A DNA stretch of 64,000 nucleotides from an uncultured Colwellia sp. (GTDB taxonomy: Bacteria > Pseudomonadota > Gammaproteobacteria > Enterobacterales > Alteromonadaceae). A program made the translations under genes and the position numbers. Of the stretch, positions 28,127 to 39,660 are shown in pieces. How positions within the stretch are numbered: position 1 is the first letter of the stretch; each line of letters starts with the position of its first letter. The notes beneath the pieces were generated by a model, which saw only the letters and a program-made list of their open reading frames with translations, was not told the origin of the DNA and ran no database searches. Where the stretch lies: positions 186,001 through 250,000 of the forward strand of contig CAJXWZ010000001.1 in assembly GCA_913062815.1 (NCBI GenBank), written 5' to 3'.

Positions 28127-29035
28127 ATGAATAGCAAAACTCATTCCCGAGTAGCACTAGCTCAAACGGCCTCTTGGCGAGACTACCTCTGCCTATGCAA
28201 ACCGAAAGTCGTTTTAATGATATTAATCACTACGATGGTTGGTATGTACTTAGCTAGCGGGAAAAGCTTTAATATTGAGCTAATGCTAATCGCCACTGTT
28301 GCTATAGGCTTTGCTGCCAGTGCTGCTGCAGTCATTAATCATGTTATCGATGTTAAAATTGATACTAAAATGCAAAGAACTCAATGGCGGCCAATGGTGA
28401 ATCAACGTGTTTCAACTAAACAAGCGCTGTGCTTCTCTGCTATTTTAGTGTTTACTGCTATGTTTTTATTACTACGTTATGTTAATGCATTAACCGCATG
28501 CTTAACCTTACTTGGCTTTATTGGTTATGCTTGTGTATATAGTTGTTATTTGAAACACCATACACCACAGAATATTGTTTTTGGAGGGTTTGCAGGTGCT
28601 ATTCCGCCACTACTCGGCTGGACTAGTGTCGCCAATGATATTACGCTAGAGCCAATATTATTAACGTTAATTATTTTTTTGTGGACGCCCGCACATTTCT
28701 GGCCACTAGCGATTGATCGGCTTGAAGATTATAAGCAAGCCAATGTTCCTATGTTGCCAGTCGTTAAAGGCGTTCACTATACTAAAAATTGTATAATTGC
28801 CTATACCTTAGCAACAGTTTTGGCGAGTTTACTTCCTGTCCTTTTTCATTATTCAGGCCTTATTTATTTGTCAATCGCCTCAGGCCTTGGCTTGTGGTTT
28901 GGCTTTTATGCCGTTAAGTTGAAAATTACTAACGATGAGCTATTAGCTTTGCAGACATTTCGTGTCTCGATTTATTATCTAATCGCACTATTTCTCGCTT
29001 TGTTAGTCGATCATTTTGTTGTTTTCAGATTATAG
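28127..29035 (+). CDS. cyoE: protohaem IX farnesyltransferase (haem O synthase)
   Basis: A 302-residue UbiA-superfamily prenyltransferase with the N-terminal CKPKVVLMILITTMVGMYLA, the first Asp-rich site NHVIDVKIDTKMQRT and RPM motif, the middle GAIPPLLGWTSV and FLWTPAHFWPLAI signatures. It farnesylates haem B to haem O, needed for A-type haem of the adjacent oxidase. No haem A synthase (CtaA) gene lies in the operon, so it is either encoded elsewhere or the oxidase uses haem O. Confidence 0.95.
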   Translation: MNSKTHSRVALAQTASWRDYLCLCKPKVVLMILITTMVGMYLASGKSFNIELMLIATVAIGFAASAAAVINHVIDVKIDTKMQRTQWRPMVNQRVSTKQALCFSAILVFTAMFLLLRYVNALTACLTLLGFIGYACVYSCYLKHHTPQNIVFGGFAGAIPPLLGWTSVANDITLEPILLTLIIFLWTPAHFWPLAIDRLEDYKQANVPMLPVVKGVHYTKNCIIAYTLATVLASLLPVLFHYSGLIYLSIASGLGLWFGFYAVKLKITNDELLALQTFRVSIYYLIALFLALLVDHFVVFRL

Positions 29036-29042
29036 AACACTC

Positions 29043-29792
29043 ATGAAACCACGATTAAGCTTACAGAGAACATTTATATTATTCCCCATTCTTATCTTCA
29101 TTTCCTTTAGTCTATATGCCTACCATTTATTGACAAAAAAACACAATGAAACCGATATAACCCTACCTAAAATACAAGGAATAATGTTAAAAAATCCTGA
29201 AAAGTTAATCAATGTGAACTTAACAAACCAAGCAGGCCAGTTAGTCGATAGTGAGTACTTTAAAGGTAAGTGGCATGTCATTGCTTATGGCTATACTCAT
29301 TGCCCAGACATTTGCCCCACAACCCTATTTACCTTAACTAAACTAGACGCCTTGGTTAACGACAGTAACAACAACCCCGAAACTAAATTTGTCTTTTACA
29401 CCGTTGATCCACAACGCGATACCCAAGACAAACTTGCTCAATATATTCAATATTTTTCCAATGACTTTGTTGCTGTCAGAGCACAAAACCCACTAGCTGC
29501 ACATAACTTTCAGCAAAGCTTAGGTATCAATGTGGAGATTAGCTATGCTAATTCAAAAAATAGTGCATTGCAGGGAATAAACATTAAAAAGGCGACTACA
29601 ACCGAACGTAACAATAATTTTTATTATGTTAATCATGGATTAACAATACTATTAATAAATCCAGAAGCCGAATTACAAGCGGTATTTTCACCAGAAATGA
29701 CAGAGCTTGGCATAAAAGATTTTACCAGTGAAGCGCTATACCGAGATTACCTGAAAGTGACTAGCTATTACCAAATGCAGAGATTACTTTGA
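29043..29792 (+). CDS. SCO1/SenC copper chaperone
   Basis: The 249-residue protein has an N-terminal membrane anchor (FILFPILIFISFSLYAYHLL) and a thioredoxin-like SCO domain with the copper ligands in YGYTHCPDICPTTL and His in YYVNHGLTILL, plus VDPQRDT. SCO proteins deliver copper to the CuA centre of CoxB. The ATG at 29043 is preferred over an upstream in-frame TTG at 29016; either way the coding region abuts or overlaps cyoE. Last gene of the oxidase operon. No CtaG (Cox11) or Surf1 gene accompanies it. Confidence 0.92.
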   Translation: MKPRLSLQRTFILFPILIFISFSLYAYHLLTKKHNETDITLPKIQGIMLKNPEKLINVNLTNQAGQLVDSEYFKGKWHVIAYGYTHCPDICPTTLFTLTKLDALVNDSNNNPETKFVFYTVDPQRDTQDKLAQYIQYFSNDFVAVRAQNPLAAHNFQQSLGINVEISYANSKNSALQGINIKKATTTERNNNFYYVNHGLTILLINPEAELQAVFSPEMTELGIKDFTSEALYRDYLKVTSYYQMQRLL

Positions 29793-29890
29793 GATATATT
29801 CTCATAGGTTAAAGCAGAACCACGCGTAATTAAGTGAGCCAATATACTTAAAACTCCTGCTATCCAGCGGGATAAGTCAACGCCCTTAAT

Positions 29891-30235
29891 TCATTTCACT
29901 TGCGCATCAATTTCATTTTGAAGCATTTCTAAACTATCTATGACTTTAATAAATTTAGTGCCAAATGGCGTAACTTTATATTCAACTCGTGGTGGTATTT
30001 CATTAAACGTTTCTCTTGCTAATATACCAAACTCAATATTTTTCTTTAAACAAGAATTCAAAACTTTAGTTGATAAACCTTCTACATTTCTTACCATTTC
30101 ACCGGGTCGATTAATATCATGTCGTAATAACTGATAAACAGTTAGTGACCATTTACAACCCATTATGACTTCGACCATACGTGAAGAATGTTCAGGCGCT
30201 AATTTTCTTGGAAATATTTTTTCTTTTGAATTCAT
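29891..30235 (-). CDS. HxlR-family transcriptional regulator
   Basis: A 114-residue winged-helix protein with the HxlR signature: CKWSLTVYQLLRHDINRPGE, EGLSTKVLNSCLKKN and the wing PPRVEYKVTPFG. Two-residue differences from the family (GILAR, EIPPR) are minor. Cys27 lies in the usual position for the redox-sensing cysteine of YodB/HypR members (MGCKWS). It is divergent from the SDR and cupin genes, which are its likely targets, possibly for carbonyl, quinone or oxidative stress. Confidence 0.9.
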   Translation of the reverse strand: MNSKEKIFPRKLAPEHSSRMVEVIMGCKWSLTVYQLLRHDINRPGEMVRNVEGLSTKVLNSCLKKNIEFGILARETFNEIPPRVEYKVTPFGTKFIKVIDSLEMLQNEIDAQVK

Positions 30236-30260
30236 AAAGATGTACCAAAAAGTTCCTACT

Positions 30261-30274
30261 GTACCAATTTGTAC
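30261..30274. promoter_or_regulatory. possible HxlR operator, GTAC-N6-GTAC
   Basis: GTACCAATTTGTAC lies between the divergent HxlR and SDR genes, 26 nt before the regulator's start codon, and a second GTACC occurs at 30242. HxlR regulators such as HypR bind GTAC-type half-sites in divergent promoters. The spacing is plausible but only one site of this kind is seen. Confidence 0.4.
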
Positions 30275-30361
30275 TTACTATTTTATCTATTACTTATCTT
30301 TTAACATTATCACATCAAAGCAACATCAAACCAAAGATAAATAGTCAGTGGAGTATATAAA

Positions 30362-31144
30362 ATGAATACAGTAAACAATCAGTTAACCAAATCAAAAACG
30401 GCACTAATTATAGGGGGGTCAAGTGGAATAGGACTTGCCACGGCCAAGAAATTATTACAAGAGAACATTTCAGTGATTATTGTTGGTCGCAATGAAGGTA
30501 AATTGTCGAATGCTTGCCAAGCATTAAAAGACTTTGGTGATGTCTCAACTATACAAGCCGACTTATATAATAATGTTGATCTTCAAAACATGCTCGACTA
30601 TATAAATATTGAAAGTAATCAAATAGATTATCTTGTGAATGCCGCAGGTTATTTTAGCCCTAAAGCTTTTATTGACCATGAAGACACTGACTATGATATT
30701 TACATGGAGCTTAACAGAGCCACTTTTAAAATATCACAAGCCATGGCGAAAAGTATGATCCGTAATAAAGGCGGCAATATCGTCAATATTGGCTCTATGT
30801 GGGCAAAACAAGCCATTAAAGCAACGCCTTCTTCTGCCTACTCGATGGCGAAGTCGGCCTTGCATGCCTTAACACGCCATATGGCAATGGAATTAGCTGA
30901 GTTTAATATTCGTGTTAATGCTGTTGCACCTGCAGTAGTAAAAACACCAATTTATCAATCATTTATCGAGCCGGAAGTTCTAGACGATACTTTAGCGGGC
31001 TTCAATAACTTTCACCCTATAGGACGTATTGGTACACCAGAAGATATTGCAAATTCAGTTGCCTTTCTGCTATCAGATAAAGCTAGTTGGGTCACAGGCG
31101 CTATATGGGATGTTGATGGTGGCGTAATGGCTGGACGCAATTAA
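30362..31144 (+). CDS. short-chain dehydrogenase/reductase
   Basis: A 260-residue classical SDR: the NAD(P) loop [15 protein letters not shown], the NAAG motif ([10 protein letters not shown]), catalytic Ser in NIGSMWAKQ and the YSMAK Tyr-Lys pair, then the C-terminal [20 protein letters not shown] and [10 protein letters not shown]. The arginine at the end of beta-2 (VGRN) suggests NADP preference. It is followed by a cupin gene and is divergent from an HxlR regulator, a frequent arrangement of stress-induced reductases. Substrate not known. Confidence 0.93.
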   Translation: MNTVNNQLTKSKTALIIGGSSGIGLATAKKLLQENISVIIVGRNEGKLSNACQALKDFGDVSTIQADLYNNVDLQNMLDYINIESNQIDYLVNAAGYFSPKAFIDHEDTDYDIYMELNRATFKISQAMAKSMIRNKGGNIVNIGSMWAKQAIKATPSSAYSMAKSALHALTRHMAMELAEFNIRVNAVAPAVVKTPIYQSFIEPEVLDDTLAGFNNFHPIGRIGTPEDIANSVAFLLSDKASWVTGAIWDVDGGVMAGRN

Positions 31145-31225
31145 TTATCTAGGGCATTAATAATCATATTAATGTCCTATTCAATGACAATAAGCACAAC
31201 ATTAGAAATTAATGGGATTGATAAA

Positions 31226-31870
31226 ATGTTAAACATGAATTTTGAACAACGAGTCGTTATAAACACTTTGTCAGAAGCGTGGCAAGCGAGTCCATTAACC
31301 GGAGTTTACCGTAAGCCTTTAGCGCGAGAAGAAGCTGAACAGGGCCATGCTACCAGCATTGTTCGCTATGAAGCAGGTGCTAAATTTCGCAAACATGAAC
31401 ACCCTCATGGCGAAGAAATATTAGTGCTAGAAGGTGTATTTTCTGACGAAACTGGCGATTACCCGGCAGGAAGTTATTTACGAAATCCACAAGGTTTTTC
31501 TCATGCCCCTTTTAGTAAACATGGTTGTTTCTTACTTGTTAAGTTACATCAATTTCAAGAGGGGGATAACAATATCGTTCGGGTTGACACCCAAAATACA
31601 CCATGGCAATCAGGCATGGGCAATTTACAAGTAATGCCTTTACATAGCTTTAAAACCGAATCAACGGCTTTAGTTTACTGGCCAGCAGGTGAGCATTTTC
31701 AACCTCATGTTCATACTGGAGGCGAGGAGATTTATGTTATTAGTGGAGAGTTTGTTGATGAGCATGGTCGATACGGCGAAGGCACATGGATTAGAAACCC
31801 GCATATGAGTCAACATAATCCTTTCGTAGAAAAAGATACCGTCATTCTAGTTAAAATAGGTCACCTGTAA
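31226..31870 (+). CDS. tandem cupin (ChrR-like) protein
   Basis: Two cupin domains in about 214 residues. The first carries KHEHPHGEEILVLEG and the second PHVHTGGEEIYVISGEF, each with the HxHxxGEE metal-binding pattern, followed by GSYLRNPQGFSHAPF and GTWIRNPHMSQHNPF. This is the cupin module of the ChrR anti-sigma family, without the sigma-binding domain. It is probably a metal-dependent enzyme or sensor. I chose the ATG at 31226; the frame is open upstream to 31172 but that part shows no ribosome-binding site. Confidence 0.85.
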   Translation: MLNMNFEQRVVINTLSEAWQASPLTGVYRKPLAREEAEQGHATSIVRYEAGAKFRKHEHPHGEEILVLEGVFSDETGDYPAGSYLRNPQGFSHAPFSKHGCFLLVKLHQFQEGDNNIVRVDTQNTPWQSGMGNLQVMPLHSFKTESTALVYWPAGEHFQPHVHTGGEEIYVISGEFVDEHGRYGEGTWIRNPHMSQHNPFVEKDTVILVKIGHL

Positions 31871-32021
31871 TCAACAAACAAGAAAGCTAAGAGCTGAAAC
31901 TATCAATATAATAAAATAACAGCATACTGTCTAAATAGAGTGCTGAGCTATACTTAAATAGACAGGTAAATTCAATTCCATCGATGAATCCACCTGCCCC
32001 GTATTTGATACGCCTTTATGG

Positions 32022-33952
<1,931 letters not shown>

Positions 33953-35299
33953 ATGAGTTTTACGCATGAAATAAAATCCAATCGATTACTTGAAGATGAG
34001 ATTACAGATAATTTCCATGACATCTCACCCCCGTTAACCGACAAGCAAGTGCTAATTGAGAGTGAGCGTTGTTTATTTTGTTATGATGCTCCTTGCATCA
34101 ATGCTTGCCCCACTGATATTGATGTTCCATTATTTATCAGAAAAATTAATACTGAAAATTATCATGGCGCTGCCAAAGAAATTTTAGAAAAAAATATTCT
34201 CGGTGGCAGTTGTGCGCGAGTTTGTCCAACAGAAACTCTATGTCAACAAGCCTGTGTTAGAAACACTGAACACGATGAACCAGTTGCTATTGGCAAGTTA
34301 CAACGATTTGCCGTTGACCATTTAGATACCACTCAACCTTATCCATTTGACCGCGCAGCAAGTACCGGAAAGCATGTTGCTATTGTTGGAGCAGGACCTG
34401 CCGGTCTTTCTTGTGCACATAGACTGGCAAGAGACGGCCATAAAGTGACCATATATGAAGCGGCGGCAAAAAGTGGTGGCTTAAATGAATACGGAATTGC
34501 GTTATACAAATTAGTCGATGATTACGCGCAAAAAGAAATTGATTTTGTGCTCCAAATTGGTGGCATTGACATCAAGTATCAACACGCATTAGGAAAAGAC
34601 GTTAACTTGAATCAGCTTCGAGAAAACCATGACGCCGTATTTCTCAGTATAGGTATGGGTAATGTTAATGCGCTCAATATACCCGGAGAACAATACCCCA
34701 ACGTTGAAGACGCGGTAGCGTATGTAAGTGAATTACGTCAAACCAATAACTTAGCGAGCCTTGCTGTAGGTAAAAACATCATTGTTATTGGTGCTGGTAT
34801 GACTGCCATTGATATTGCTGTACAGAGTAAAAAGCTTGGCGCAGAAAATGTCACTATTGTCTATCGACGCAATCAAAGTGCTATGGGTGCGTCAGAACAC
34901 GAACAAGAATTAGCCTATAAAAATGGCGTTAGCTTTGTCTTTAATGCTCAGCCAAAGCAAATTGTTGGCGATGAAAACGGCATATCAACGATGGAGTTTA
35001 TTCGTACACAGCAAAGTAGTAACGGTAAATTACAATGCAAAGATGAAATCATTTCAATGCCATGTGATGTCGTATTTAAGGCTATCGGTCAACAGCTAGA
35101 TAGCTCGCCATTTGGCAATGACAATCCCCCGGCATTAGATCAACGAGGCAGAATAGCAGTAAACGAGCAATTTCAGACCAGCTTAGACAAAGTATTTGCT
35201 GGTGGTGATTGCATCAACGGTAAAGATTTAGTCGTTGAAGCTGTTGACCATGGCAACAAAGCCGCATTAGCAATTCATCAACAATTACAACAAGATTAA
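33953..35299 (+). CDS. preT: NAD-dependent dihydropyrimidine dehydrogenase, PreT subunit
   Basis: The 448-residue flavoprotein resembles glutamate-synthase small subunits: an N-terminal ferredoxin-like domain with cysteines in CLFCYDAPCINACP and CARVCPTETLCQQACVR, then FAD binding GPAGLSCAHRL and NAD binding IVIGAGMTAIDIA, ending with DKVFAGGDCINGKDLVVEAV. It passes electrons between NAD and the PreA subunit. ATG at 33953 is preceded by AAGGAAAGG; an in-frame upstream ATG at 33935 has no such sequence. 13 nt to preA. Confidence 0.93.
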   Translation: MSFTHEIKSNRLLEDEITDNFHDISPPLTDKQVLIESERCLFCYDAPCINACPTDIDVPLFIRKINTENYHGAAKEILEKNILGGSCARVCPTETLCQQACVRNTEHDEPVAIGKLQRFAVDHLDTTQPYPFDRAASTGKHVAIVGAGPAGLSCAHRLARDGHKVTIYEAAAKSGGLNEYGIALYKLVDDYAQKEIDFVLQIGGIDIKYQHALGKDVNLNQLRENHDAVFLSIGMGNVNALNIPGEQYPNVEDAVAYVSELRQTNNLASLAVGKNIIVIGAGMTAIDIAVQSKKLGAENVTIVYRRNQSAMGASEHEQELAYKNGVSFVFNAQPKQIVGDENGISTMEFIRTQQSSNGKLQCKDEIISMPCDVVFKAIGQQLDSSPFGNDNPPALDQRGRIAVNEQFQTSLDKVFAGGDCINGKDLVVEAVDHGNKAALAIHQQLQQD

Positions 35300-35312
35300 T
35301 AGGGAAAGTATT

Positions 35313-36584
35313 GTGGCAAATTTAGCATGTGAATTTATTGGCATTAAATCTATTAACCCATTTTGGTTAGCGTCAGCACCGCCAACAGACAAAGCCTATA
35401 ATGTGGTAAGAGCATTTGAAGCTGGTTGGGGTGGTGTAGTTTGGAAAACGTTAGGTGAAGATCCTGCCCCAATTAATGTGTCTTCTCGTTATGGTGTTCA
35501 TTACGGGCAAAACCGTCAAGTTTTGGGCTTTAACAATATTGAGCTGATTACCGACCGACCATTGCAAATTAACTTAGATGAAATTACCCAAGTTAAAAAA
35601 GATTGGCCTGACCGAGTGATCATTGTTTCTTTAATGGTTCCTTGTGAAGAACAGTCTTGGAAAGATATTTTACCCTTAGTTGAAGCAACAGGGGCAGACG
35701 GCATTGAGCTTAATTTTGGTTGTCCTCACGGCATGCCTGAACGTGGTATGGGTGCAGCGGTTGGTCAAGTACCTGAATATATTGAAATGGTCACCCGCTG
35801 GTGTAAGCAATATTGCTCACTTCCGGTGATTGTAAAATTAACACCTAACATTACTGATGTTCGTAAGCCTGCTGCTGCTGCTTTACGTGGAGGCGCTGAT
35901 GCAGTGAGCTTAATCAATACGATTAACTCAATTACCTCTGTTAATTTGGAAACCATGTCACCTGAGCCGAGTGTTGATGGCAAAGGAACTCATGGTGGTT
36001 ATTGTGGCTCTGCGGTTAAACCAATTGCCTTAAGTATGGTGTCTGAAATTGCGCGAGATCCTGAAACTGCTTCACTCCCTATTTCTGGGATCGGCGGTGT
36101 TTCTAACTGGCGTGATGCTGCTGAATTCATCACTTTAGGTGCCAGCAATGTACAAGTTTGTACTGCTGCAATGCTGTATGGTTTTGGTATTATCAACGAT
36201 CTTTGCGATGGATTAAGTGACTGGATGGACAAAAAGGGCTATAGCAATATTAACGATTTCAGTCGTGCTGCCATTCCCAATACCACTGACTGGAAACACT
36301 TGAATATGAACTACAAGCGCATAGCTCGTATTAATCAAGATAATTGCATTCAATGTGGTCGCTGTTTTGCCGCTTGTGAAGATACTTCTCATCAGGCAAT
36401 ATTAAAAACAGGCGATTTTGATAATCGTGAATATTCAGTAATAGATGATGAATGCGTTGGTTGTAACTTGTGCCAAGTGACTTGTCCTGAGCCAAACGCC
36501 ATTGAGATGGTGGATGTTGACACAGGTGAAGAGCATTTAAGTTGGCTACATCACCCAGCCAATCCTTATAGGGAAGAAAAATAA
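35313..36584 (+). CDS. preA: NAD-dependent dihydropyrimidine dehydrogenase, PreA subunit
   Basis: A 423-residue FMN TIM barrel, homologous to class I-type dihydroorotate dehydrogenase, with the catalytic cysteine segment ELNFGCPHGMPERGMG and GIGGVSNWRDA, and a C-terminal ferredoxin domain with two 4Fe-4S motifs (CIQCGRCFAACED and CVGCNLCQVTCPEP). It reduces uracil or thymine at the C5-C6 bond. Start GTG with AGGGAA upstream. It lies between preT and a permease and is the committing step of the pathway. Confidence 0.95.
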   Translation: MANLACEFIGIKSINPFWLASAPPTDKAYNVVRAFEAGWGGVVWKTLGEDPAPINVSSRYGVHYGQNRQVLGFNNIELITDRPLQINLDEITQVKKDWPDRVIIVSLMVPCEEQSWKDILPLVEATGADGIELNFGCPHGMPERGMGAAVGQVPEYIEMVTRWCKQYCSLPVIVKLTPNITDVRKPAAAALRGGADAVSLINTINSITSVNLETMSPEPSVDGKGTHGGYCGSAVKPIALSMVSEIARDPETASLPISGIGGVSNWRDAAEFITLGASNVQVCTAAMLYGFGIINDLCDGLSDWMDKKGYSNINDFSRAAIPNTTDWKHLNMNYKRIARINQDNCIQCGRCFAACEDTSHQAILKTGDFDNREYSVIDDECVGCNLCQVTCPEPNAIEMVDVDTGEEHLSWLHHPANPYREEK

Positions 36585-36618
36585 ATTGTAACTACTATAA
36601 CGTAAACGAGGAAAGAGC

Positions 36619-38124
36619 ATGGAAAATAATAATGAAGTACCAACTTCAAGCGCCATCCAAGTTAATGAGTTTGTTGAATTAAAAGTAGAAAATGATGTAC
36701 GCGATAGTCCGCTATATAATGATGATATTGCACCAACCAAAATAGCACAACGTACTTGGCACAAGGGCAATGTCACGGCGTTGTGGATAGGCATGGCAAT
36801 ATGTGTTCCGACTTATACTTTAGGCGGGGTTTTAACTGCCTATTTTGGTTTGTCGGTACTTGAAGCCTTATTTACCATTTTAATTGCTAACGTTATTGTG
36901 CTTATTCCATTAACCTTAAATGCATTTGCCGGCACTAAGTATGGCATTCCCTTTCCTATATTATTGCGCAGCTCCTTTGGTCTTTATGGCTCCAATATTC
37001 CCTGTTTAATTCGGGCTGTTGTTGCCTGTGGCTGGTTTGGCATTCAAACCCTCTTTGGTGGCATTGCTTGTCACTTATTATTATCCGCACTATCAAGTAG
37101 CTGGGCATCACTGGGTAGTGTTGGTGAAGTCTATGGCTTCTTTATGTTTTTAGCACTTAACCTTTACGTTGTAATCAAAGGTGCTAACTCCATAAAAAAA
37201 CTTGAAAACTGGTCTGCACCTATCTTACTTACAGTTGGTATAGGCTTAATGTTGTGGGCTTTACCACAAATTAATTTAACCGAAGTGTTAGCCACCCCGG
37301 CTAATCGACCTGAAAGTGATAGTAGTGTGCCTTATTTAATGGCTGGTATTACCGCCATGGTAGGCTTTTGGGCAACATTGAGCCTAAACATTCCTGATTT
37401 TAGTCGTTTTGTTAAATCACAAAAAGATCAAATAACAGGGCAAATTTTAGGCTTGCCCTTAACGATGTTTTTCTTTGCTTCCCTTGGCGTGGTTTTGACT
37501 TCTGCCTCGATGACTTTAGTTGGAGAAACCATTTCTGATCCCATTAATTTAATAGGAAAAATTGATAACCCACTGATGGTTGGCATTGCCATGGTATTGA
37601 TCATTATCGCTACCTTATCAACCAACAGTGCTGCCAATATAGTTTCACCAACGAATGACTTTCAAAACGTCGCGCCAAAGTTTATTAATGAAAAACGAGG
37701 TGTGTTACTCACGGGCTTAATTGGTGTTTTGATGATGAGTTGGGAGTTACTGAAAAAAATGCATTGGATAGAGTCTGATGTCAGTGTTGAAGCCTTATAT
37801 TCAAATTGGCTGTTAGGTTACTCCAGCTTACTAGGCCCTATTGCCGGCATCATGATTGTTGACTATTTTATCGTCAATAAACAACAACTCGACCTAGTGT
37901 CTTTATATAAAACAGGTGGAATATATAGCAATATAAACTACCACGGTATGATAGCGTTTCTTATTCCTGTAGCTTTAACATTGTACTCACTCACTACCGG
38001 CCAATTGAACTGGTTTTATAACTATGGCTGGTTCACTGGCTCTATCTTTGGTGCAATTATTTATTACCTTCTAAAAAGAACACCTAGCGTAAGTGCTGAC
38101 AATGTTCTCAATGAAACTCCATAA
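36619..38124 (+). CDS. NCS1-family nucleobase permease
   Basis: A 501-residue protein with about twelve membrane helices. The NCS1 family markers are present: NDDIAPTKIAQRTW at the N-terminus, GIPFPILLRSSFGLYGSNIP, then AGITAMVGFWATLSLNIPDF and SPTNDFQNVAP. This family carries uracil, cytosine, allantoin or hydantoins with sodium or protons. Within a pyrimidine-degradation operon I infer uracil (or thymine/dihydropyrimidine) import. It follows preA by 34 nt and precedes the amidase. Confidence 0.9.
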   Translation: MENNNEVPTSSAIQVNEFVELKVENDVRDSPLYNDDIAPTKIAQRTWHKGNVTALWIGMAICVPTYTLGGVLTAYFGLSVLEALFTILIANVIVLIPLTLNAFAGTKYGIPFPILLRSSFGLYGSNIPCLIRAVVACGWFGIQTLFGGIACHLLLSALSSSWASLGSVGEVYGFFMFLALNLYVVIKGANSIKKLENWSAPILLTVGIGLMLWALPQINLTEVLATPANRPESDSSVPYLMAGITAMVGFWATLSLNIPDFSRFVKSQKDQITGQILGLPLTMFFFASLGVVLTSASMTLVGETISDPINLIGKIDNPLMVGIAMVLIIIATLSTNSAANIVSPTNDFQNVAPKFINEKRGVLLTGLIGVLMMSWELLKKMHWIESDVSVEALYSNWLLGYSSLLGPIAGIMIVDYFIVNKQQLDLVSLYKTGGIYSNINYHGMIAFLIPVALTLYSLTTGQLNWFYNYGWFTGSIFGAIIYYLLKRTPSVSADNVLNETP

Positions 38125-38141
38125 TATTATAGGAAACCAAT

Positions 38142-39380
38142 ATGAATGATTTAAGGATAAACAAAGACCGTCTTTGGCACAGTTTAATGGAAATGGCAAA
38201 AATTGGTGCAACCGACAAAGGTGGTTGTAAGAGGCTTGCCGCTACAGCACTAGACGGGCAAGCACGTGACCTATTTGTTAAGTGGTGTAAAGACGCGGGC
38301 TGTTCAATTGCGATTGATAAGATGGGCAATATTTTTGCACGCCGAGCGGGTAAAAATAATGACTTACCCGCCGTTGTTACTGGCAGCCATCTTGATACTC
38401 AACCAACGGGTGGTAAATTTGATGGGGTTTTTGGGGTGTTAGCTGGTTTAGAAGTATTACGAACCCTAGAAGACAATAATGTAGAAACTAATGCCCCTTT
38501 TGAATGTAGTGTCTGGACTAATGAAGAAGGCTCTCGCTTTCAACCAGCGATGCAAGGCTCTGGTGTTTATGTTGGTCGTTTTGATCTTGAAGCTGAACTA
38601 GCTAAGACAGATGTAGATGGCTTAGTGTTAAAAGACGAATTAGCAAAAATTGGCTATTTAGGTGATGAAGAGCCCGGAAGTCGCAATATTGGTGCCTTTT
38701 TTGAAACCCATATAGAGCAAGGCCCTATACTAGAAGATGAAGATAAAATTATCGGCGTAGTTCGATTAGGTCAAGGTATTCGGTGGTACAACATTACCGT
38801 TACAGGTCGAGAATCTCATGCTGGCTCTACTCCCATGCATTTGCGCTATGACGCCATGTTAGCAGCTAGTCATATAGTCACTAAAATCAATGGCATTGCC
38901 CATGACAACCCACCAAATGGCTTAGGCACGGTCGGCTTTATGGAGGTTTACCCAAACTCCAGAAATACGATTCCTGGAACAGTTAACTTTAGTGCTGACT
39001 TACGTAATCCTAATCCAGATGTGTTGGCACAAATGGACGACCAGTTACAAAGCTACTGTAAAGAACTCGCTTCGAAACATAAGGTTGATATTGATGTTGA
39101 CCACTTTTGGTATTTTGAACCAGTCGAGTTTAATGCCTCTGACAATGTGGAAATAGCCGCTAAAAAATTAGGCTATTCTCATATGGATATTTTTGCTGGT
39201 GCCGGACATGATGCCTGTTACATGGCAGACATAGTACCAACTGGTATGGTGTTTACCCCATGTAAAGACGGCATAAGCCATGCTGAAATTGAAGATACCA
39301 CGTCAGAGCAATGTGAAGCTGGCTGTAATGTATTAATGCACGCTATGTTAGAAGCCTCTGAAAATATGAAACCAAAGTAA
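38142..39380 (+). CDS. M20-type N-carbamoyl amidase (beta-ureidopropionase-type)
   Basis: A 412-residue Zn-dependent amidase of the hydantoinase/carbamoylase family: GSHLDTQPTGGKFDGVFGVL, WTNEEGSRFQP, ETHIEQGPILE, then the dimerisation-lid segment ESHAGSTPM and the final metal site AGHDACYM. The family members cleave N-carbamoyl amino acids or allantoate. Position after preTA and the permease, together with hydA, makes beta-ureidopropionase (N-carbamoyl-beta-alanine to beta-alanine, CO2 and ammonia) the best reading. No beta-alanine transaminase follows. A strong terminator closes the operon. Confidence 0.88.
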   Translation: MNDLRINKDRLWHSLMEMAKIGATDKGGCKRLAATALDGQARDLFVKWCKDAGCSIAIDKMGNIFARRAGKNNDLPAVVTGSHLDTQPTGGKFDGVFGVLAGLEVLRTLEDNNVETNAPFECSVWTNEEGSRFQPAMQGSGVYVGRFDLEAELAKTDVDGLVLKDELAKIGYLGDEEPGSRNIGAFFETHIEQGPILEDEDKIIGVVRLGQGIRWYNITVTGRESHAGSTPMHLRYDAMLAASHIVTKINGIAHDNPPNGLGTVGFMEVYPNSRNTIPGTVNFSADLRNPNPDVLAQMDDQLQSYCKELASKHKVDIDVDHFWYFEPVEFNASDNVEIAAKKLGYSHMDIFAGAGHDACYMADIVPTGMVFTPCKDGISHAEIEDTTSEQCEAGCNVLMHAMLEASENMKPK

Positions 39381-39424
39381 GTAATAGACTACTTTTTCAT
39401 ATTTTGAAATAACCAATAAACATC

Positions 39425-39451
39425 AGCCCTAACCTCAGTTAGGGCTTTTTT
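39425..39451 (+). terminator. rho-independent terminator after the pyrimidine operon
   Basis: agccctaac - ctca - gttagggct - six T residues, 44 nt after the amidase stop. A nine-base perfect stem with a four-base loop and T-run is a standard intrinsic terminator. Confidence 0.9.
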
Positions 39452-39660
39452 AATCTCGCGATAAACTGACTTTTCAACAAAATACTATTACCAAATATCC
39501 CATTGCTACGCGATAAATACACCCTAAAATATCCCCCGCCAGACCTCGTCAGTAGAAATCAACAGGACTGTGACAAGAATTGTTACATCCCGAAACGAAA
39601 TTCCTTAAAAGAATAACCTATCTTATAGCTGTAGCAAAAATTACTGGGAATTATTAATTA

